Source of the DNA: an uncultured Flavobacteriales bacterium
Lineage (GTDB): Bacteria > Bacteroidota > Bacteroidia > Flavobacteriales_D > Crocinitomicaceae
Assembly (NCBI GenBank): GCA_913046365.1
Contig: CAJWRM010000003.1
Location: 62,001 to 126,000, forward strand
Length of the DNA stretch: 64,000 nucleotides
Reading direction: 5' to 3'
The notes beneath the pieces are model-generated. The model was given only the letters and a program-made list of their open reading frames with translations, made no database searches and was not told the origin of the DNA. The position numbers and the translations under genes were made by a program. Every line of letters begins with the position of its first letter. The stretch's first letter is position 1. Of the stretch, positions 27,011 to 36,314 are shown piece after piece.

Positions 27011-27601
27011 TCAGTTTTTTAGTAACCTTCGTATGGTCATAAAAATGATTTTGAGGTCGTGAGCCAACGTAGGATTTGCAAGATATTTTTGATTGAGTGC
27101 TAATTTATCGGGCATAATTTTCTCTACATAAGTCCTTTTTGGATTATCAGATGACGCCAATAATTCATTCTCATTGAAGTATTCAATAGACGCGTAGTCG
27201 GTTATTCCAGGTTTGACTTCAAGCACTTTTTTTTGTGTATCGGAGTACAATGCAACAAATTCGTGAACCTCTGGTCGTGGTCCAACAATGCTCATATCTC
27301 CTTTAAGCACATTGATAAACTGCGGAAATTCATCAAGCTTATATTTTCGAATAAATACACCTACACTCGTGATTCTTGGGTCTTTCATTCCTACAGTGAG
27401 TTTCCCTGACGCTTCTGTATTCGCACGCATAGACCGAAATTTATAAAGCTTAAAAGGTATGCCATTCTTACCAACGCGCTCTTGCCGATAGAATATTCCT
27501 CCTGGAGAACCGAATAAAATAAGCACAGATATGATTAGCCCAATAGGGAAAAATAAAGTCAGTATAAAGAGCGAGAATAAAAAATCAAAAGCTCTTTTCA
27601 T
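27011..27601 (-). CDS. Undecaprenyl-phosphate sugar transferase (PglC-type)
   Basis: 196 residues, the size of minimal PglC-like monotopic phosphoglycosyl transferases. An N-terminal membrane helix (about 6-32) is followed by the core motifs GIFYRQERVGKNG, FKLYKFRSMR, RKYKLDEFPQFINVL and DMSIVGPRPE. It starts glycan assembly by moving a sugar 1-phosphate from a UDP-sugar to the lipid carrier. It is the last enzyme gene of the polysaccharide cluster and lies 3 bases after the aminotransferase gene, suggesting that the first sugar is an amino sugar made by that enzyme. Confidence 0.9.
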   Translation of the reverse strand: MKRAFDFLFSLFILTLFFPIGLIISVLILFGSPGGIFYRQERVGKNGIPFKLYKFRSMRANTEASGKLTVGMKDPRITSVGVFIRKYKLDEFPQFINVLKGDMSIVGPRPEVHEFVALYSDTQKKVLEVKPGITDYASIEYFNENELLASSDNPKRTYVEKIMPDKLALNQKYLANPTLAHDLKIIFMTIRRLLKN

Positions 27602-27604
27602 CGC

Positions 27605-28813
27605 TTATCGCTTTAGAATCTTTTCTACTGAAGAAATAACAGCAGTGATGACTTGCTGAACCTGTCTATCATCGAGGTTGTAATATACGGGTAAGGTTAT
27701 TTCTGTTTGGTATTTGTGGTGTGCAATTGGGAAATCATCAATCTTGTAGCCAATATTTTTATAGGCCGTGAGTAGGGGTAGAGGTTGAAAATGGACATTT
27801 ACAGAAACGGCTTGGTTCACTATTTCTTGAATTATCTCATCTCTTTGTGCTTCAGAAATATATTTGATTCTTAGCAGATAAAGGTGATGGCTCGATGTCT
27901 TGTCCGAAGTTTGGTGTGGGGGCAATAGTGCCCATTTTTTCTTTGAAAAGGTCGTGTCGTAGGCATCAAATATTTCTTTTCTTCGAGCTAAATTCTCTGC
28001 ATATCGATCTAATTCAACGAGACCTATGGCTGCCTGAAGATCAGTCATGTTACATTTGTATCCCGGAGTTAGTACATCATATTTCCATCCACCTTTTTTT
28101 GTTTTTGCTAAAGCATCTTTAGATTGTCCATGTAAAGTGATCGTTACAAATTCTTTATAAATTTCTTCGTGGTCAAAGGCGTCTGGAAGGTTAAAACACA
28201 CAGCACCACCCTCCGCAGTAGTTAGGTTTTTAACTGCATGAAAAGAAAAGCAGCTGATATCTGTAAAGCTTCCTGAGCGTTTGTTTTTATATTCAGCGCC
28301 AAAACTATGCGCAGAATCAGCAGCGATTAAGATGCGTCCTAGTTTTTTTTGTTTGTCGTTAGCAGGCATAAAAATCGAACTGTGTTTCTTTACACAATCC
28401 ATGATTTCGTCATAATCACATGGAAAGCCTGAAATATCTACAGGCATAATGACCTTCGTTTTTGGTGTAATTGCTGCTTCTATTTTGTCGAGTGCAATAT
28501 TAAAGTCGTCTCCATTAATATCGACCATCACGGCCTTTGCACCGGTATGCAATACAACATTTGCACTTGCACAGTATGTATATACAGGAATAATTACCTC
28601 ATCTCCTGGTCCAATTCCCCACCATCTGAGGAAAACCTCCATCCCCATAGTCCATGAATTGACAGCAACGGTTGTTTTACAGCCACAATATGCTGAAATT
28701 CTTTTCTCAAAGAGCTTGGTTCTGGGACCTGTAGTAATCCAGCCGCTTAACAAGGCTGCATTTACCTCATCAAGCACTTTTTGATCTATACGCGGGGGTG
28801 AGAATGGAATCAT
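27605..28813 (-). CDS. DegT/DnrJ/EryC1/StrS-family sugar aminotransferase
   Basis: 402 residues. The PLP-dependent fold is recognised from ISGWITTGPRTKLFEKRI, the DSAHSFGAEY aspartate segment and SFHAVKNLTTAEGG with the PLP lysine. Such enzymes convert 4-keto or 3-keto nucleotide sugars to amino sugars (for example PglE-like). Between the GT4 gene and the PglC-like gene it probably supplies an amino sugar to the glycan. A matching dehydratase or acetyltransferase is not in the window. Confidence 0.9.
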   Translation of the reverse strand: MIPFSPPRIDQKVLDEVNAALLSGWITTGPRTKLFEKRISAYCGCKTTVAVNSWTMGMEVFLRWWGIGPGDEVIIPVYTYCASANVVLHTGAKAVMVDINGDDFNIALDKIEAAITPKTKVIMPVDISGFPCDYDEIMDCVKKHSSIFMPANDKQKKLGRILIAADSAHSFGAEYKNKRSGSFTDISCFSFHAVKNLTTAEGGAVCFNLPDAFDHEEIYKEFVTITLHGQSKDALAKTKKGGWKYDVLTPGYKCNMTDLQAAIGLVELDRYAENLARRKEIFDAYDTTFSKKKWALLPPHQTSDKTSSHHLYLLRIKYISEAQRDEIIQEIVNQAVSVNVHFQPLPLLTAYKNIGYKIDDFPIAHHKYQTEITLPVYYNLDDRQVQQVITAVISSVEKILKR

Positions 28814-28822
28814 GATTCGAAA

Positions 28823-30040
28823 TTACATATTTTGAAGTTCATCGTATAAGCCTTCCGCTATTTTATTGCGGTCAAAAATATCAGCCACATAATTTCTCGC
28901 ACGTTCACTCATTTTTTTTGTCTCATTGGGATTTTCTAAGAAATACACCACCTGTTTTTTGAGGCTATCTGCATCTTCTGGGGTATAGAATAGACCTGCT
29001 TGCGCATTTTGGATAAAATGTTTGCGTGCCTCTCCATCTACACCAAGCAGTAGCGGCTTTTTCATGGCCAGTGCTTCAAATATTTTCGAGGGTATTGCAC
29101 CTTTAAAAAGGTCTAGCTTTTTCAGTGGAACGATGGCAATATCAACTGACTTTAGAATACCTGGCATCTCTGTTTTTGCAACAGGTTCAAAAAAGTGAAT
29201 GTTTTTGAGGGCATATTTTTTATTTAATGCAAGTAGGTATTCTTTTTCTGGTCCGGAACCCTGAATTACAAATTGTGCGTTTGTAGTTTCTAATCCCCTC
29301 GCAGCTTCAATAATAATTTCCAACCCTTGTGCATAGCCCAAAATACCACCATAAAAGAAAATAACATCCTCATCTTTAAATCCATTAACTTTTCTAAAGT
29401 CACTATCTGGAATTTTCTCAGGATCATAAAATGAGATATCCACCCCATTTGGTAGCCAGCTTACTTTTTTTTCGGGAAAGCGTTGTTTGATGTCATTGAC
29501 AATCCCCTGTGTTTGACCTGTAATAAGTGTAGATGCTTTGTAGCATTTCTTTTCTAGCTTATAGGCCATATTTAGCAGGCTTTTATTGGTTACGATTCCG
29601 AGCTTTTCAGCACTTTCAGGCCAAAGGTCTGAAACATTAAAAATGAGCTTCGCATTTAGTTTTTTACTTAATGCAATTGCTGAATAACCAAGAAACAAAG
29701 GCGGGCTTTCAACCATTAAGTAATCAAAGGGCTGTAATCTGCGCCCACGCCAATAGCTTGACCAGACAAAACTGAAATAATTTAGAAGCCGCGCAAAGAT
29801 CCCTTTTGATGCGGAAACGTAAATCCAAGATCGGTGTACTGTGATTCCTTCAATCGTTTCTTCTCTCCTTTGTTTATTCCTGTAAGCTTTGAAAACTTCC
29901 ATTTTTGGATAATTAGGCAAAGCTGTAAGTACTTCTATCTGAACCCCTTTATTTTTTAAACGAATAGCAAGCTCATGCAGACGGTTTTGAGGAGCACCGA
30001 TTTCAGGAGGATAATATTGTGTAAGGATCAGTATTTTCAT
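28823..30040 (-). CDS. Glycosyltransferase family 4 (WbuB-like)
   Basis: 405 residues with the GT-B layout: N-terminal YYPPEIGAPQNRLHELA, a central linker and the nucleotide-sugar-binding lobe with FFYGGILGYAQGLEIII, VIQGSGPEKEYL and IPSKIFEALAMKKPLLLG. WbuB-type enzymes add N-acetylfucosamine-like sugars to lipid-linked acceptors; the sugar here is not known. It overlaps the ligase-like gene by 4 bases and precedes the aminotransferase by 9 bases. Confidence 0.88.
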   Translation of the reverse strand: MKILILTQYYPPEIGAPQNRLHELAIRLKNKGVQIEVLTALPNYPKMEVFKAYRNKQRREETIEGITVHRSWIYVSASKGIFARLLNYFSFVWSSYWRGRRLQPFDYLMVESPPLFLGYSAIALSKKLNAKLIFNVSDLWPESAEKLGIVTNKSLLNMAYKLEKKCYKASTLITGQTQGIVNDIKQRFPEKKVSWLPNGVDISFYDPEKIPDSDFRKVNGFKDEDVIFFYGGILGYAQGLEIIIEAARGLETTNAQFVIQGSGPEKEYLLALNKKYALKNIHFFEPVAKTEMPGILKSVDIAIVPLKKLDLFKGAIPSKIFEALAMKKPLLLGVDGEARKHFIQNAQAGLFYTPEDADSLKKQVVYFLENPNETKKMSERARNYVADIFDRNKIAEGLYDELQNM

Positions 30041-31263
30041 AGTACAAATCTATTTTTTTCATCAAACCTGCTCAAAACGGCCAACCAAAAGCAAAAGAAA
30101 ATGATTCCACTTTGCCTTTGAATCATGGATTCAAAGAGACAAAAAACAATAAAAGATAGGACCAAAGAAAAAAGAATCAATCTCTTTTGTTTTATGGCAA
30201 TACCCAATAGGTAAATAATGATGAATACAAAAAGAGCCAATCCTATCAATCCTAATTCTGCCGTGACTTGAATAAATTGATTGTGTGGGTTATTTTGTTT
30301 TGCAGCAAGTTGACCATGTCCAATGGCTTCTAGCTCCTCCTGCATGTGAAAATCAAGATTGCCCAATCCAACGCCAAGAGGGTGTTTTAAACATATTTTA
30401 GTGGAGACATCCCATAAAATCAGCCTCGTTTCATTTCCTTCTAAGGGATAAGTTCTATTCCGAATAAATTCTTCTGGATTTTCATAGTACTTTTTGACAA
30501 AGGATAGCGCATTTGAAAAATCGGCTTTGATTTCTTTTGATGAAAAAACAAAGCCAATACCAATAATCGATAATATACTATAGCTAAGCATTAACTTTTT
30601 TAGTCCGCCGTCAAATACTGAAATAAGGAAGGGTAAAAGAAGTACCAGTAATATAATGATAAGAAATCCAGCCAAGCTTCCTAGGTTCCACTGAACCAAT
30701 AATGTGGCTAAAAATAGTATGATTCTGAATGGCCTATTTGGAACGATTTTATTGCTTTTGTCAAGAATCAATAGTACCGATGCAAATATTAAAAAGGCAG
30801 AAAAATAGCTTGGGTGATGAATCTTGGAAAAACTGGTGGTGCTAAAACATCTTAGGCTTTCTCCAAATGCAATACTGCATTCATATGAATGATAAAATGC
30901 GATTGAAATAAGTACAAGGCAGCCTACAAGGTGGGCTCTAAAAAGATGGATAAGTTCTTTTTGCTTTGCCGGATAAAAGGAAATAATCAATGGAAGAATA
31001 AGTAACGATAATTTATTTTCTAAAAATTTTAAGCTAGATAAAGGTGCACCATGAACAAAAAGAGAAAGCAGGTATGCCCCGAACAAGGCCATCATAGCCA
31101 ATAGGGCAATATTCGGATTGAATACCAACTGTTTTTTTATTGCTCCATATATCGTCAATAGACAAAGCCAAATAATGAGTAGGGAGGAAAACTTGGGAAA
31201 TATGAGCCATAATACCGAGAACAGCACAAAAGATCGATGATAAATTTTTAAGAAATTATCCAT
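30037..31263 (-). CDS. O-antigen ligase/polymerase family membrane protein
   Basis: 408 residues from the start chosen here (MDNFLKIYH), with 10-12 membrane helices. A large loop holds the Wzy_C pattern: ETRLILWDVSTKICLKHPLGVGLGN and the NPHNQFIQ motif. It would polymerise or ligate lipid-linked glycan at the periplasmic face. A longer frame reaches 31350 but would overlap the previous gene by 95 bases; the start at 31263 overlaps the upstream stop by only 8 bases (ATGGATAA), as expected for a coupled operon. Confidence 0.82.
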   Translation of the reverse strand: MDNFLKIYHRSFVLFSVLWLIFPKFSSLLIIWLCLLTIYGAIKKQLVFNPNIALLAMMALFGAYLLSLFVHGAPLSSLKFLENKLSLLILPLIISFYPAKQKELIHLFRAHLVGCLVLISIAFYHSYECSIAFGESLRCFSTTSFSKIHHPSYFSAFLIFASVLLILDKSNKIVPNRPFRIILFLATLLVQWNLGSLAGFLIIILLVLLLPFLISVFDGGLKKLMLSYSILSIIGIGFVFSSKEIKADFSNALSFVKKYYENPEEFIRNRTYPLEGNETRLILWDVSTKICLKHPLGVGLGNLDFHMQEELEAIGHGQLAAKQNNPHNQFIQVTAELGLIGLALFVFIIIYLLGIAIKQKRLILFSLVLSFIVFCLFESMIQRQSGIIFFCFWLAVLSRFDEKNRFVL

Positions 31264-32377
31264 GCAATAGCTTATCGTAAAAAGCATAAAGCTTTTCTTT
31301 TTCTTTGCTCCAATTATAACGCTCAATGGCAGCTTTTTTTGCCCTAGCACCCATTTCTTTGAGTCGCTTCTCGTCTTCGAGCATTGTCGTTAAGGTATTT
31401 GAAATTTCATTTGGTTCTAATGGATTTACAAATTCGCTACAATCAATTTTATCTAGCAAGGATCTATATAGCGGAAAGTCACTCGAAAGCAGTGCAAGTC
31501 CAGCATTCATGTATTCAAACATTTTTATGGGATAGGCTTCAAGATAGCTTGGAGTAGGGTGGAGCGTTACGATGCCAATTGAACATTTCCCTAATAGCTC
31601 AGTGATTTTTGCTTGATTTACCTGTCCATAAAAAACAACTTTTTTCCATCCTTTTAGTTGCTTTAGTTCCATCTCGAATTGTTCAGCATCAAAGCTACCT
31701 GCAAGATGAAGCACTACATCACAGTGCTCTATTGCAAGAATCACTTCTCTTAACCCTCTAGATTCATACAAGCCTCCAATATAACAGATGTGCTTGTATT
31801 TTTTTTCAGTTACCTGCTCGTCATTTGTCTTGATCTGTGGATAATTTGCGATCATCTCAACATTTGGATGAGATTTCGAAAATCTTTCGCAAATAATAGG
31901 CGTGACAGATACAATACCATCTATTTTTTTACATGCTCTTTTTTCATGATAACCGTATAGTGTGGAGATTAGTCTCCTAAATATGACTGGAATCCAGTAC
32001 TTATCCAAAATTTGTTTTGGAACATCCTCATGAGAGTCAAAAACAACCTTTGCTCCATTTATCGATTTTAATTTTTTCGCTATTCTTAATAATTCAGGAT
32101 CATGAAGATGGTAGATATCTGCTTTTACCTTTAATGCTTCTTCAAGTACTTGGTTAACGGTTTCTTTCATTCTCTGAATTCTAGATTTCACCGACGATTG
32201 AAAACCAATGACCTGTACATTATTTTCAATTCTTGTTTTTCCATTGGGAACAATGAAATAGGTTTTATAGCGCTCAGCACTTGAAACAGCAAGCTTATGA
32301 AAAATACGTATGTCCCCATCAGCGTGCGCACTTGTTAAGTGACATATAATGGATTGTTTATTCGTTTTTTTCATCAA
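31256..32377 (-). CDS. Glycosyltransferase family 4
   Basis: 373 residues, GT-B fold. The N-terminal lobe begins ICHLTSAHADGDIRIFHK, has ADIYHLHDPELL and FDSHEDVPKQIL; the C-terminal lobe shows YIGGLYESRGLREVI, FYGQVNQAKITELL and MFEYMNAGLALLSSDFP. It resembles the GT4 enzymes of surface polysaccharide loci; the donor sugar is unknown. It overlaps the polymerase-like gene upstream by 20 bases and the ligase-like gene downstream by 8. Confidence 0.88.
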   Translation of the reverse strand: MMKKTNKQSIICHLTSAHADGDIRIFHKLAVSSAERYKTYFIVPNGKTRIENNVQVIGFQSSVKSRIQRMKETVNQVLEEALKVKADIYHLHDPELLRIAKKLKSINGAKVVFDSHEDVPKQILDKYWIPVIFRRLISTLYGYHEKRACKKIDGIVSVTPIICERFSKSHPNVEMIANYPQIKTNDEQVTEKKYKHICYIGGLYESRGLREVILAIEHCDVVLHLAGSFDAEQFEMELKQLKGWKKVVFYGQVNQAKITELLGKCSIGIVTLHPTPSYLEAYPIKMFEYMNAGLALLSSDFPLYRSLLDKIDCSEFVNPLEPNEISNTLTTMLEDEKRLKEMGARAKKAAIERYNWSKEKEKLYAFYDKLLHG

Positions 32378-33569
32378 ATTCTTTTTTGAAAAGCCAATAC
32401 AATACCATAACTAGGCCCCATCCACCACTGAATAAGATAGTGGTCAATGAGCCAGAGCTCAATAAAAAAACAGGAAAGAGATTCAGCGTTAGCTTCATCT
32501 CAATACCCGTATTTTTAAATAGAAGATTCATGACTAAAAATACTATAGCAAGAAATATCGCTGACTGAATGAGTCCTGCGTTTCCAAAATTTGAATAACC
32601 TCTCATAAAATGTGCAGCATTGACGCTTCCTTGCACTCCCTTTTTGGCATACTCCGGATAAATAACAGGGTAAAGCTCTAGGTTATAATCGTGATATTCT
32701 TGATGCGTAATTTTACAATAAGACCTATATCCTGTGCCTCTCAGAAAAGGTTTATGTTCTGGAATTATTTCGAACCAATTGCCAACCATTTCACCGGGTA
32801 AGATAAAAACACGTTTAAATAGGCCGTTAGATATTTTTTGTAATGCTGATTCTTCTTTTTCTTTAATTACATTACTTGGAGCTTCTTTAAGGTCGTTTAT
32901 ACCGTTACGCAGCGGAGGGTTAGATACAATAATAAGGCCTACAATAATCAATGCGATTGACATTGTATATTTGAATGCGAACAACCACTTTTTGGTGAAT
33001 AATGAATATAGCAAGACAGGCATCAGAAAGGATAAGACGTGGCTCTTTTGCATTAAAGAAAATGTATAAAATAGTCCTACAAAAAAAACAACCCAATATA
33101 TTTTCCTCTTCGTTATAAGTAATAAGAGTAGTGTGAATGGAAGGATGGCTTTAATATTCATACTAGATATGTAGCGCCAAATCGCGTGGACTTTACTACC
33201 TATTTCTTTCCTGTGAGTATTCACTTCGGATGTCTTCATCATCTCTAAGCTCTCAAATGCAGGTGACCCACCCATGGTGATTAGGTGAAATCCAATTAGA
33301 GATAAACTCAAAATAATCAATGGGTATAACAGTATTTGAAAATTGAATTTTGAGGCGGGTATGGATTGTTTTTTCAACTTTTGAAACCCAAGTGCATAAA
33401 TGATAACGAAACTAGAATAGAACAACAAAAGCGACCAGAAATGCTTACCACCAAACGTATAGAACTCCCCAAATAAAAGCAGTACAAAAACAATATTGTA
33501 CATGCTAAAAAAGGTATGTGTTCTAAAAAATGGTTTAATAGTCATTGGATTAGAAATAGTTAATTTCAA
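32358..33569 (-). CDS. Polysaccharide polymerase-like membrane protein (Wzy candidate)
   Basis: 403 residues with about ten membrane helices and a large hydrophilic loop (about residues 215-310). It lacks a strong signature, but its size, topology and place between a flippase and a glycosyltransferase fit a repeat-unit polymerase. A second start (Met9, 33545) is possible. It is distinct from the Wzy_C-type protein two genes downstream, so the cluster carries two polymerase/ligase candidates. Confidence 0.55.
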   Translation of the reverse strand: MKLTISNPMTIKPFFRTHTFFSMYNIVFVLLLFGEFYTFGGKHFWSLLLFYSSFVIIYALGFQKLKKQSIPASKFNFQILLYPLIILSLSLIGFHLITMGGSPAFESLEMMKTSEVNTHRKEIGSKVHAIWRYISSMNIKAILPFTLLLLLITKRKIYWVVFFVGLFYTFSLMQKSHVLSFLMPVLLYSLFTKKWLFAFKYTMSIALIIVGLIIVSNPPLRNGINDLKEAPSNVIKEKEESALQKISNGLFKRVFILPGEMVGNWFEIIPEHKPFLRGTGYRSYCKITHQEYHDYNLELYPVIYPEYAKKGVQGSVNAAHFMRGYSNFGNAGLIQSAIFLAIVFLVMNLLFKNTGIEMKLTLNLFPVFLLSSGSLTTILFSGGWGLVMVLYWLFKKEFDEKNE

Positions 33570-33607
33570 TCATTTCGTCATTGTATATGGTCCTTTATTT
33601 TTAACGC

Positions 33608-34948
33608 TTAGGACTCCAATTTTTGGTGTTTCACGACATTGTAAAGATAGTATAAGATCAATAGATTCATAACGACTTGAGACCAAGTCACAATCTCAAA
33701 AACTAGAAATAGCTGAGTGTCATTTTTAATGAGTAAGTAAGGTAGGATTAAAAACCCGGCAACCTGCAATCCAGAGGTTAGCAGACTAATCAAGAAAAAG
33801 CTCTTTTGCTTATTGAATACCAATGGTATTGTGGAAAGAGGTGTTACAATAAAATTGAGCATTAGCCATGGAGACATTATTTCTGATAACCGACCTGAAA
33901 TCATCCATTGGTCTCCGAACACGAAAGTAAATAACTCTGTACCAAAAAAATAAATAACTGTAAATGGTATTATTGAGAATAGCGCTAGGTATCCTATTAT
34001 TTTTTTGAACAAAGGCAAAATAGATTCACCGTCATTAAATTTACCCGAGATGTGATTGAAAAATACTTGAGAAAGAGATGCCCCTATTAGCATTGCTGGT
34101 ATTCTAAGCATTTTATAGGTATGATCAAAAGACCCAAAAATACTCTCGGAAAATAGCTCTATGAGTATAATTCCAATGAATAAATCTCGCGCATGATCCG
34201 ATAAAGAATGGGGTAGGGTGGCCAGTGGAAAGTTCTTATACTCTCGACTTAAAACACGAGTTTTCAATTTGTGAAGTGAAGATTTTGAAATGAATTTTAG
34301 TGTGAGAAAATCATAAAGAAAAAAAGCCGCTCCTACTATCAAGCTTAGTACAAATGAAAGAATCAATCCAAAACTTCCCCAATTTAAAAAACCAAAAACG
34401 ACTCGTGAACTATTGAGCGTAATCGAATTACTCATTTTAGACAAAGATATTTTCTTAAAGTACTTTTTTCTAATCGACCAATTGGTTCCCAAATTAAAAA
34501 AGGCCAATGAAAAAACGGAAATGATAAGTAGCATTAGGAGAAGGTAAAAGTCAACACCTTTGCCTTTCATCAATGCAAAGCCGATACCTGCAGTCAGGCA
34601 AATTAAGATTGTAATTAGCGATATTTTTAAGGCAAAACGAAATAAAATAAAGGCATGATTGTCCTTTTTAGGTAGGGGAAGCGCATATTCGTAGCGGGCT
34701 GTGGCAATTGTTGCAAGCAGCACGGTTATCCGCTGAAACATACCGAATTCACCCATTTCAGCTGGAGTATATAATCGTGTAATGATTGGGGCAAGCAGGT
34801 ATCCTATAATTTGTGCAATCAATGTCCCTGTCATTAAAACAGCCAATGATTTTAAGAAATCATTGCTTGCAAGCCTTTTTTTGATACGATTCAGCATTCT
34901 GTCCAAAGATAGGAAAATGGAACGGATTGATTTCCCGATAAAAATCAT
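33608..34948 (-). CDS. Wzx-like polysaccharide flippase
   Basis: 446 residues (429 if it starts at Met18, 34897) with about 12 membrane helices. The start of the transport domain, LAVLMTGTLIAQIIGYLLAP followed by ITRLYTPAEMGEFGMFQ, is typical of the polysaccharide biosynthesis/MATE-like flippase family. It would flip lipid-linked repeat units to the periplasm. It is the first gene of the leftward cluster. A -7-like TATCTTTG (34911-34904) lies inside the longer frame, which favours Met18 but would leave almost no leader. Confidence 0.82.
   Translation of the reverse strand: MIFIGKSIRSIFLSLDRMLNRIKKRLASNDFLKSLAVLMTGTLIAQIIGYLLAPIITRLYTPAEMGEFGMFQRITVLLATIATARYEYALPLPKKDNHAFILFRFALKISLITILICLTAGIGFALMKGKGVDFYLLLMLLIISVFSLAFFNLGTNWSIRKKYFKKISLSKMSNSITLNSSRVVFGFLNWGSFGLILSFVLSLIVGAAFFLYDFLTLKFISKSSLHKLKTRVLSREYKNFPLATLPHSLSDHARDLFIGIILIELFSESIFGSFDHTYKMLRIPAMLIGASLSQVFFNHISGKFNDGESILPLFKKIIGYLALFSIIPFTVIYFFGTELFTFVFGDQWMISGRLSEIMSPWLMLNFIVTPLSTIPLVFNKQKSFFLISLLTSGLQVAGFLILPYLLIKNDTQLFLVFEIVTWSQVVMNLLILYYLYNVVKHQKLES
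34904..34911 (-). promoter_or_regulatory. Possible -7 element of the polysaccharide cluster
   Basis: The minus strand reads TATCTTTG, an exact TAnnTTTG, 6 bases before Met18 of the flippase gene. No -33 match. May be chance. Confidence 0.25.
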
Positions 34949-34966
34949 CTAAATTCTTTGAATGCT

Positions 34967-34974
34967 TATATTTG
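34967..34974 (+). promoter_or_regulatory. -7 promoter element of the hydroxyacyl-CoA dehydrogenase gene
   Basis: TATATTTG is an exact TAnnTTTG. It lies inside a longer open frame (ATG at 34958), so it decides the start: the transcript would begin near 34981, just before the ATG at 34988. Confidence 0.5.
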
Positions 34975-34987
34975 TAAAAAAAAATTC

Positions 34988-35878
34988 ATGAAGAATATTG
35001 CAGTCATTGGAGCAGGTACTATGGGAAATGGAATCGCTCATGTTTTCGCACAATCGGGTTATCAAGTAACTTTAATTGACCTATCAAAAGAAGCACTTGA
35101 AAAAGCATTGAATACCATAACAAAGAATTTGGATCGTCAATTGGCAAAGGAGAAAATATCTGCTGAAGATAAAACCCAGACCCTTGATAGAATTTCAGTA
35201 AATACGAATATGGATTCTGGCGTTCAAGGAGCTGAACTAATCGTTGAGGCAGCTACGGAAAATACAGACTTAAAATTGAAAATTTTCAAACAGCTTGATG
35301 GACTAGCTGACGAAAATACAATTCTTGCTACAAATACCTCCTCCATTTCAATTACTCAAATTGCCGCTGTAACTAAAAGGCCTGATAAAGTAATCGGTAT
35401 GCACTTTATGAATCCAGTTCCTGTAATGAAACTTGTAGAAATCATTAGAGGTTATTCTACTTCAGATGAGGTAACTGATGCAATCATGAACTTGTCAAAA
35501 AGTTTAAATAAAATACCTGTTGAGGTAAATGATTACCCTGGTTTCGTAGCCAATAGGATTTTAATGCCAATGATTAATGAGGCCATTTGTACCTTGCATG
35601 AAGGTGTAGCTGGTGTTGAAGAAATAGACACGGTGATGAAACTTGGTATGGCACATCCAATGGGCCCACTTCAGTTGGCAGACTTTATCGGCCTTGATGT
35701 TTGCTTGGCTATTCTGGAAGTTTTACACGACGGTTTTGGGAATCCAAAGTATGCACCTTGTCCTTTATTAGTAAATATGGTAACTGCTGGAAAAAAAGGT
35801 GTAAAGTCAGGTGAAGGATTTTATAGCTGGGGTCACGGTACAAAGGATTTAATTCTTTCCGATAAGTTTATAAAGTAA
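34988..35878 (+). CDS. hbd: 3-hydroxybutyryl-CoA dehydrogenase
   Basis: 296 residues from the start MKNIAVIGAG. The NAD-binding GAGTMGNGIAHVFA, LIVEAATEN, ATNTSSISITQIA and the catalytic-histidine segment GMHFMNPVPVMKLVEII are all present, followed by GFVANRILMPMINEA of the C-terminal dimer domain. It oxidises 3-hydroxyacyl-CoA (or reduces acetoacetyl-CoA) in fatty acid or butanoate metabolism. A start 30 bases upstream would add an unrelated lysine-rich stub and include the promoter, so it was rejected. Its end overlaps the NUDIX gene tail-to-tail by 11 bases. Confidence 0.92.
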   Translation: MKNIAVIGAGTMGNGIAHVFAQSGYQVTLIDLSKEALEKALNTITKNLDRQLAKEKISAEDKTQTLDRISVNTNMDSGVQGAELIVEAATENTDLKLKIFKQLDGLADENTILATNTSSISITQIAAVTKRPDKVIGMHFMNPVPVMKLVEIIRGYSTSDEVTDAIMNLSKSLNKIPVEVNDYPGFVANRILMPMINEAICTLHEGVAGVEEIDTVMKLGMAHPMGPLQLADFIGLDVCLAILEVLHDGFGNPKYAPCPLLVNMVTAGKKGVKSGEGFYSWGHGTKDLILSDKFIK

Positions 35879-36314
35879 GCCCTAATTTAATCTTTAGTGT
35901 TTTTAATGCATCTCTGTCAATGGGGAAGGTGAGTGACTCTATATTGAGTTTATTGATAGAAATCCATTGCTGCTTCTCTCCATCTTCACTGAGAGGTGTT
36001 TCGTAGCTTTTTAATATAAGGTCTTTAGCACCAGAGCATTTAACGAGATAATAAAAGCAAGTAACCTGCACATCCGGATCGAAAGAAGATTGCTGAAAAT
36101 AGTCATTGAAGAATAGAAATTCATGCGCATCAATTTCGAGTGAAAGTTCCTCTTTAAATTCTCTTTTTAGCGCATCAAGTATACCTTCTCCTTTTTCTAC
36201 GCCTCCTCCCGGAAATTTTCTGAAATAACGACCAAATCTAAATTCATCAGAAATTAAAACTTCTTGATTTTCGTTGATCAAGATACCATATGTACGTTGC
36301 GTCAATAGGTTCAT
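35868..36314 (-). CDS. NUDIX hydrolase
   Basis: 148 residues with an intact Nudix box: GGGVEKGEG, ALKREFKEEL and following hydrophobic residue, giving the GX5EX7REUXEEXGU pattern with the metal-binding glutamates. Members hydrolyse nucleoside diphosphate derivatives; the substrate is unknown. Its start overlaps the end of the small secreted-protein gene by 4 bases, and its end overlaps the converging dehydrogenase gene. Confidence 0.88.
   Translation of the reverse strand: MNLLTQRTYGILINENQEVLISDEFRFGRYFRKFPGGGVEKGEGILDALKREFKEELSLEIDAHEFLFFNDYFQQSSFDPDVQVTCFYYLVKCSGAKDLILKSYETPLSEDGEKQQWISINKLNIESLTFPIDRDALKTLKIKLGLTL

Noticed and set aside
31264-31350. Longer N-terminus of the O-antigen ligase-like protein
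   Set aside because: It would overlap the upstream glycosyltransferase gene by 95 bases; the start at 31263 gives the usual short overlap and begins just before the first membrane region.
34958-34987. Upstream ATG for the hydroxyacyl-CoA dehydrogenase
   Set aside because: It lies before the -7 element at 34967-34974, and the added residues do not fit the family, which starts at the NAD-binding strand.
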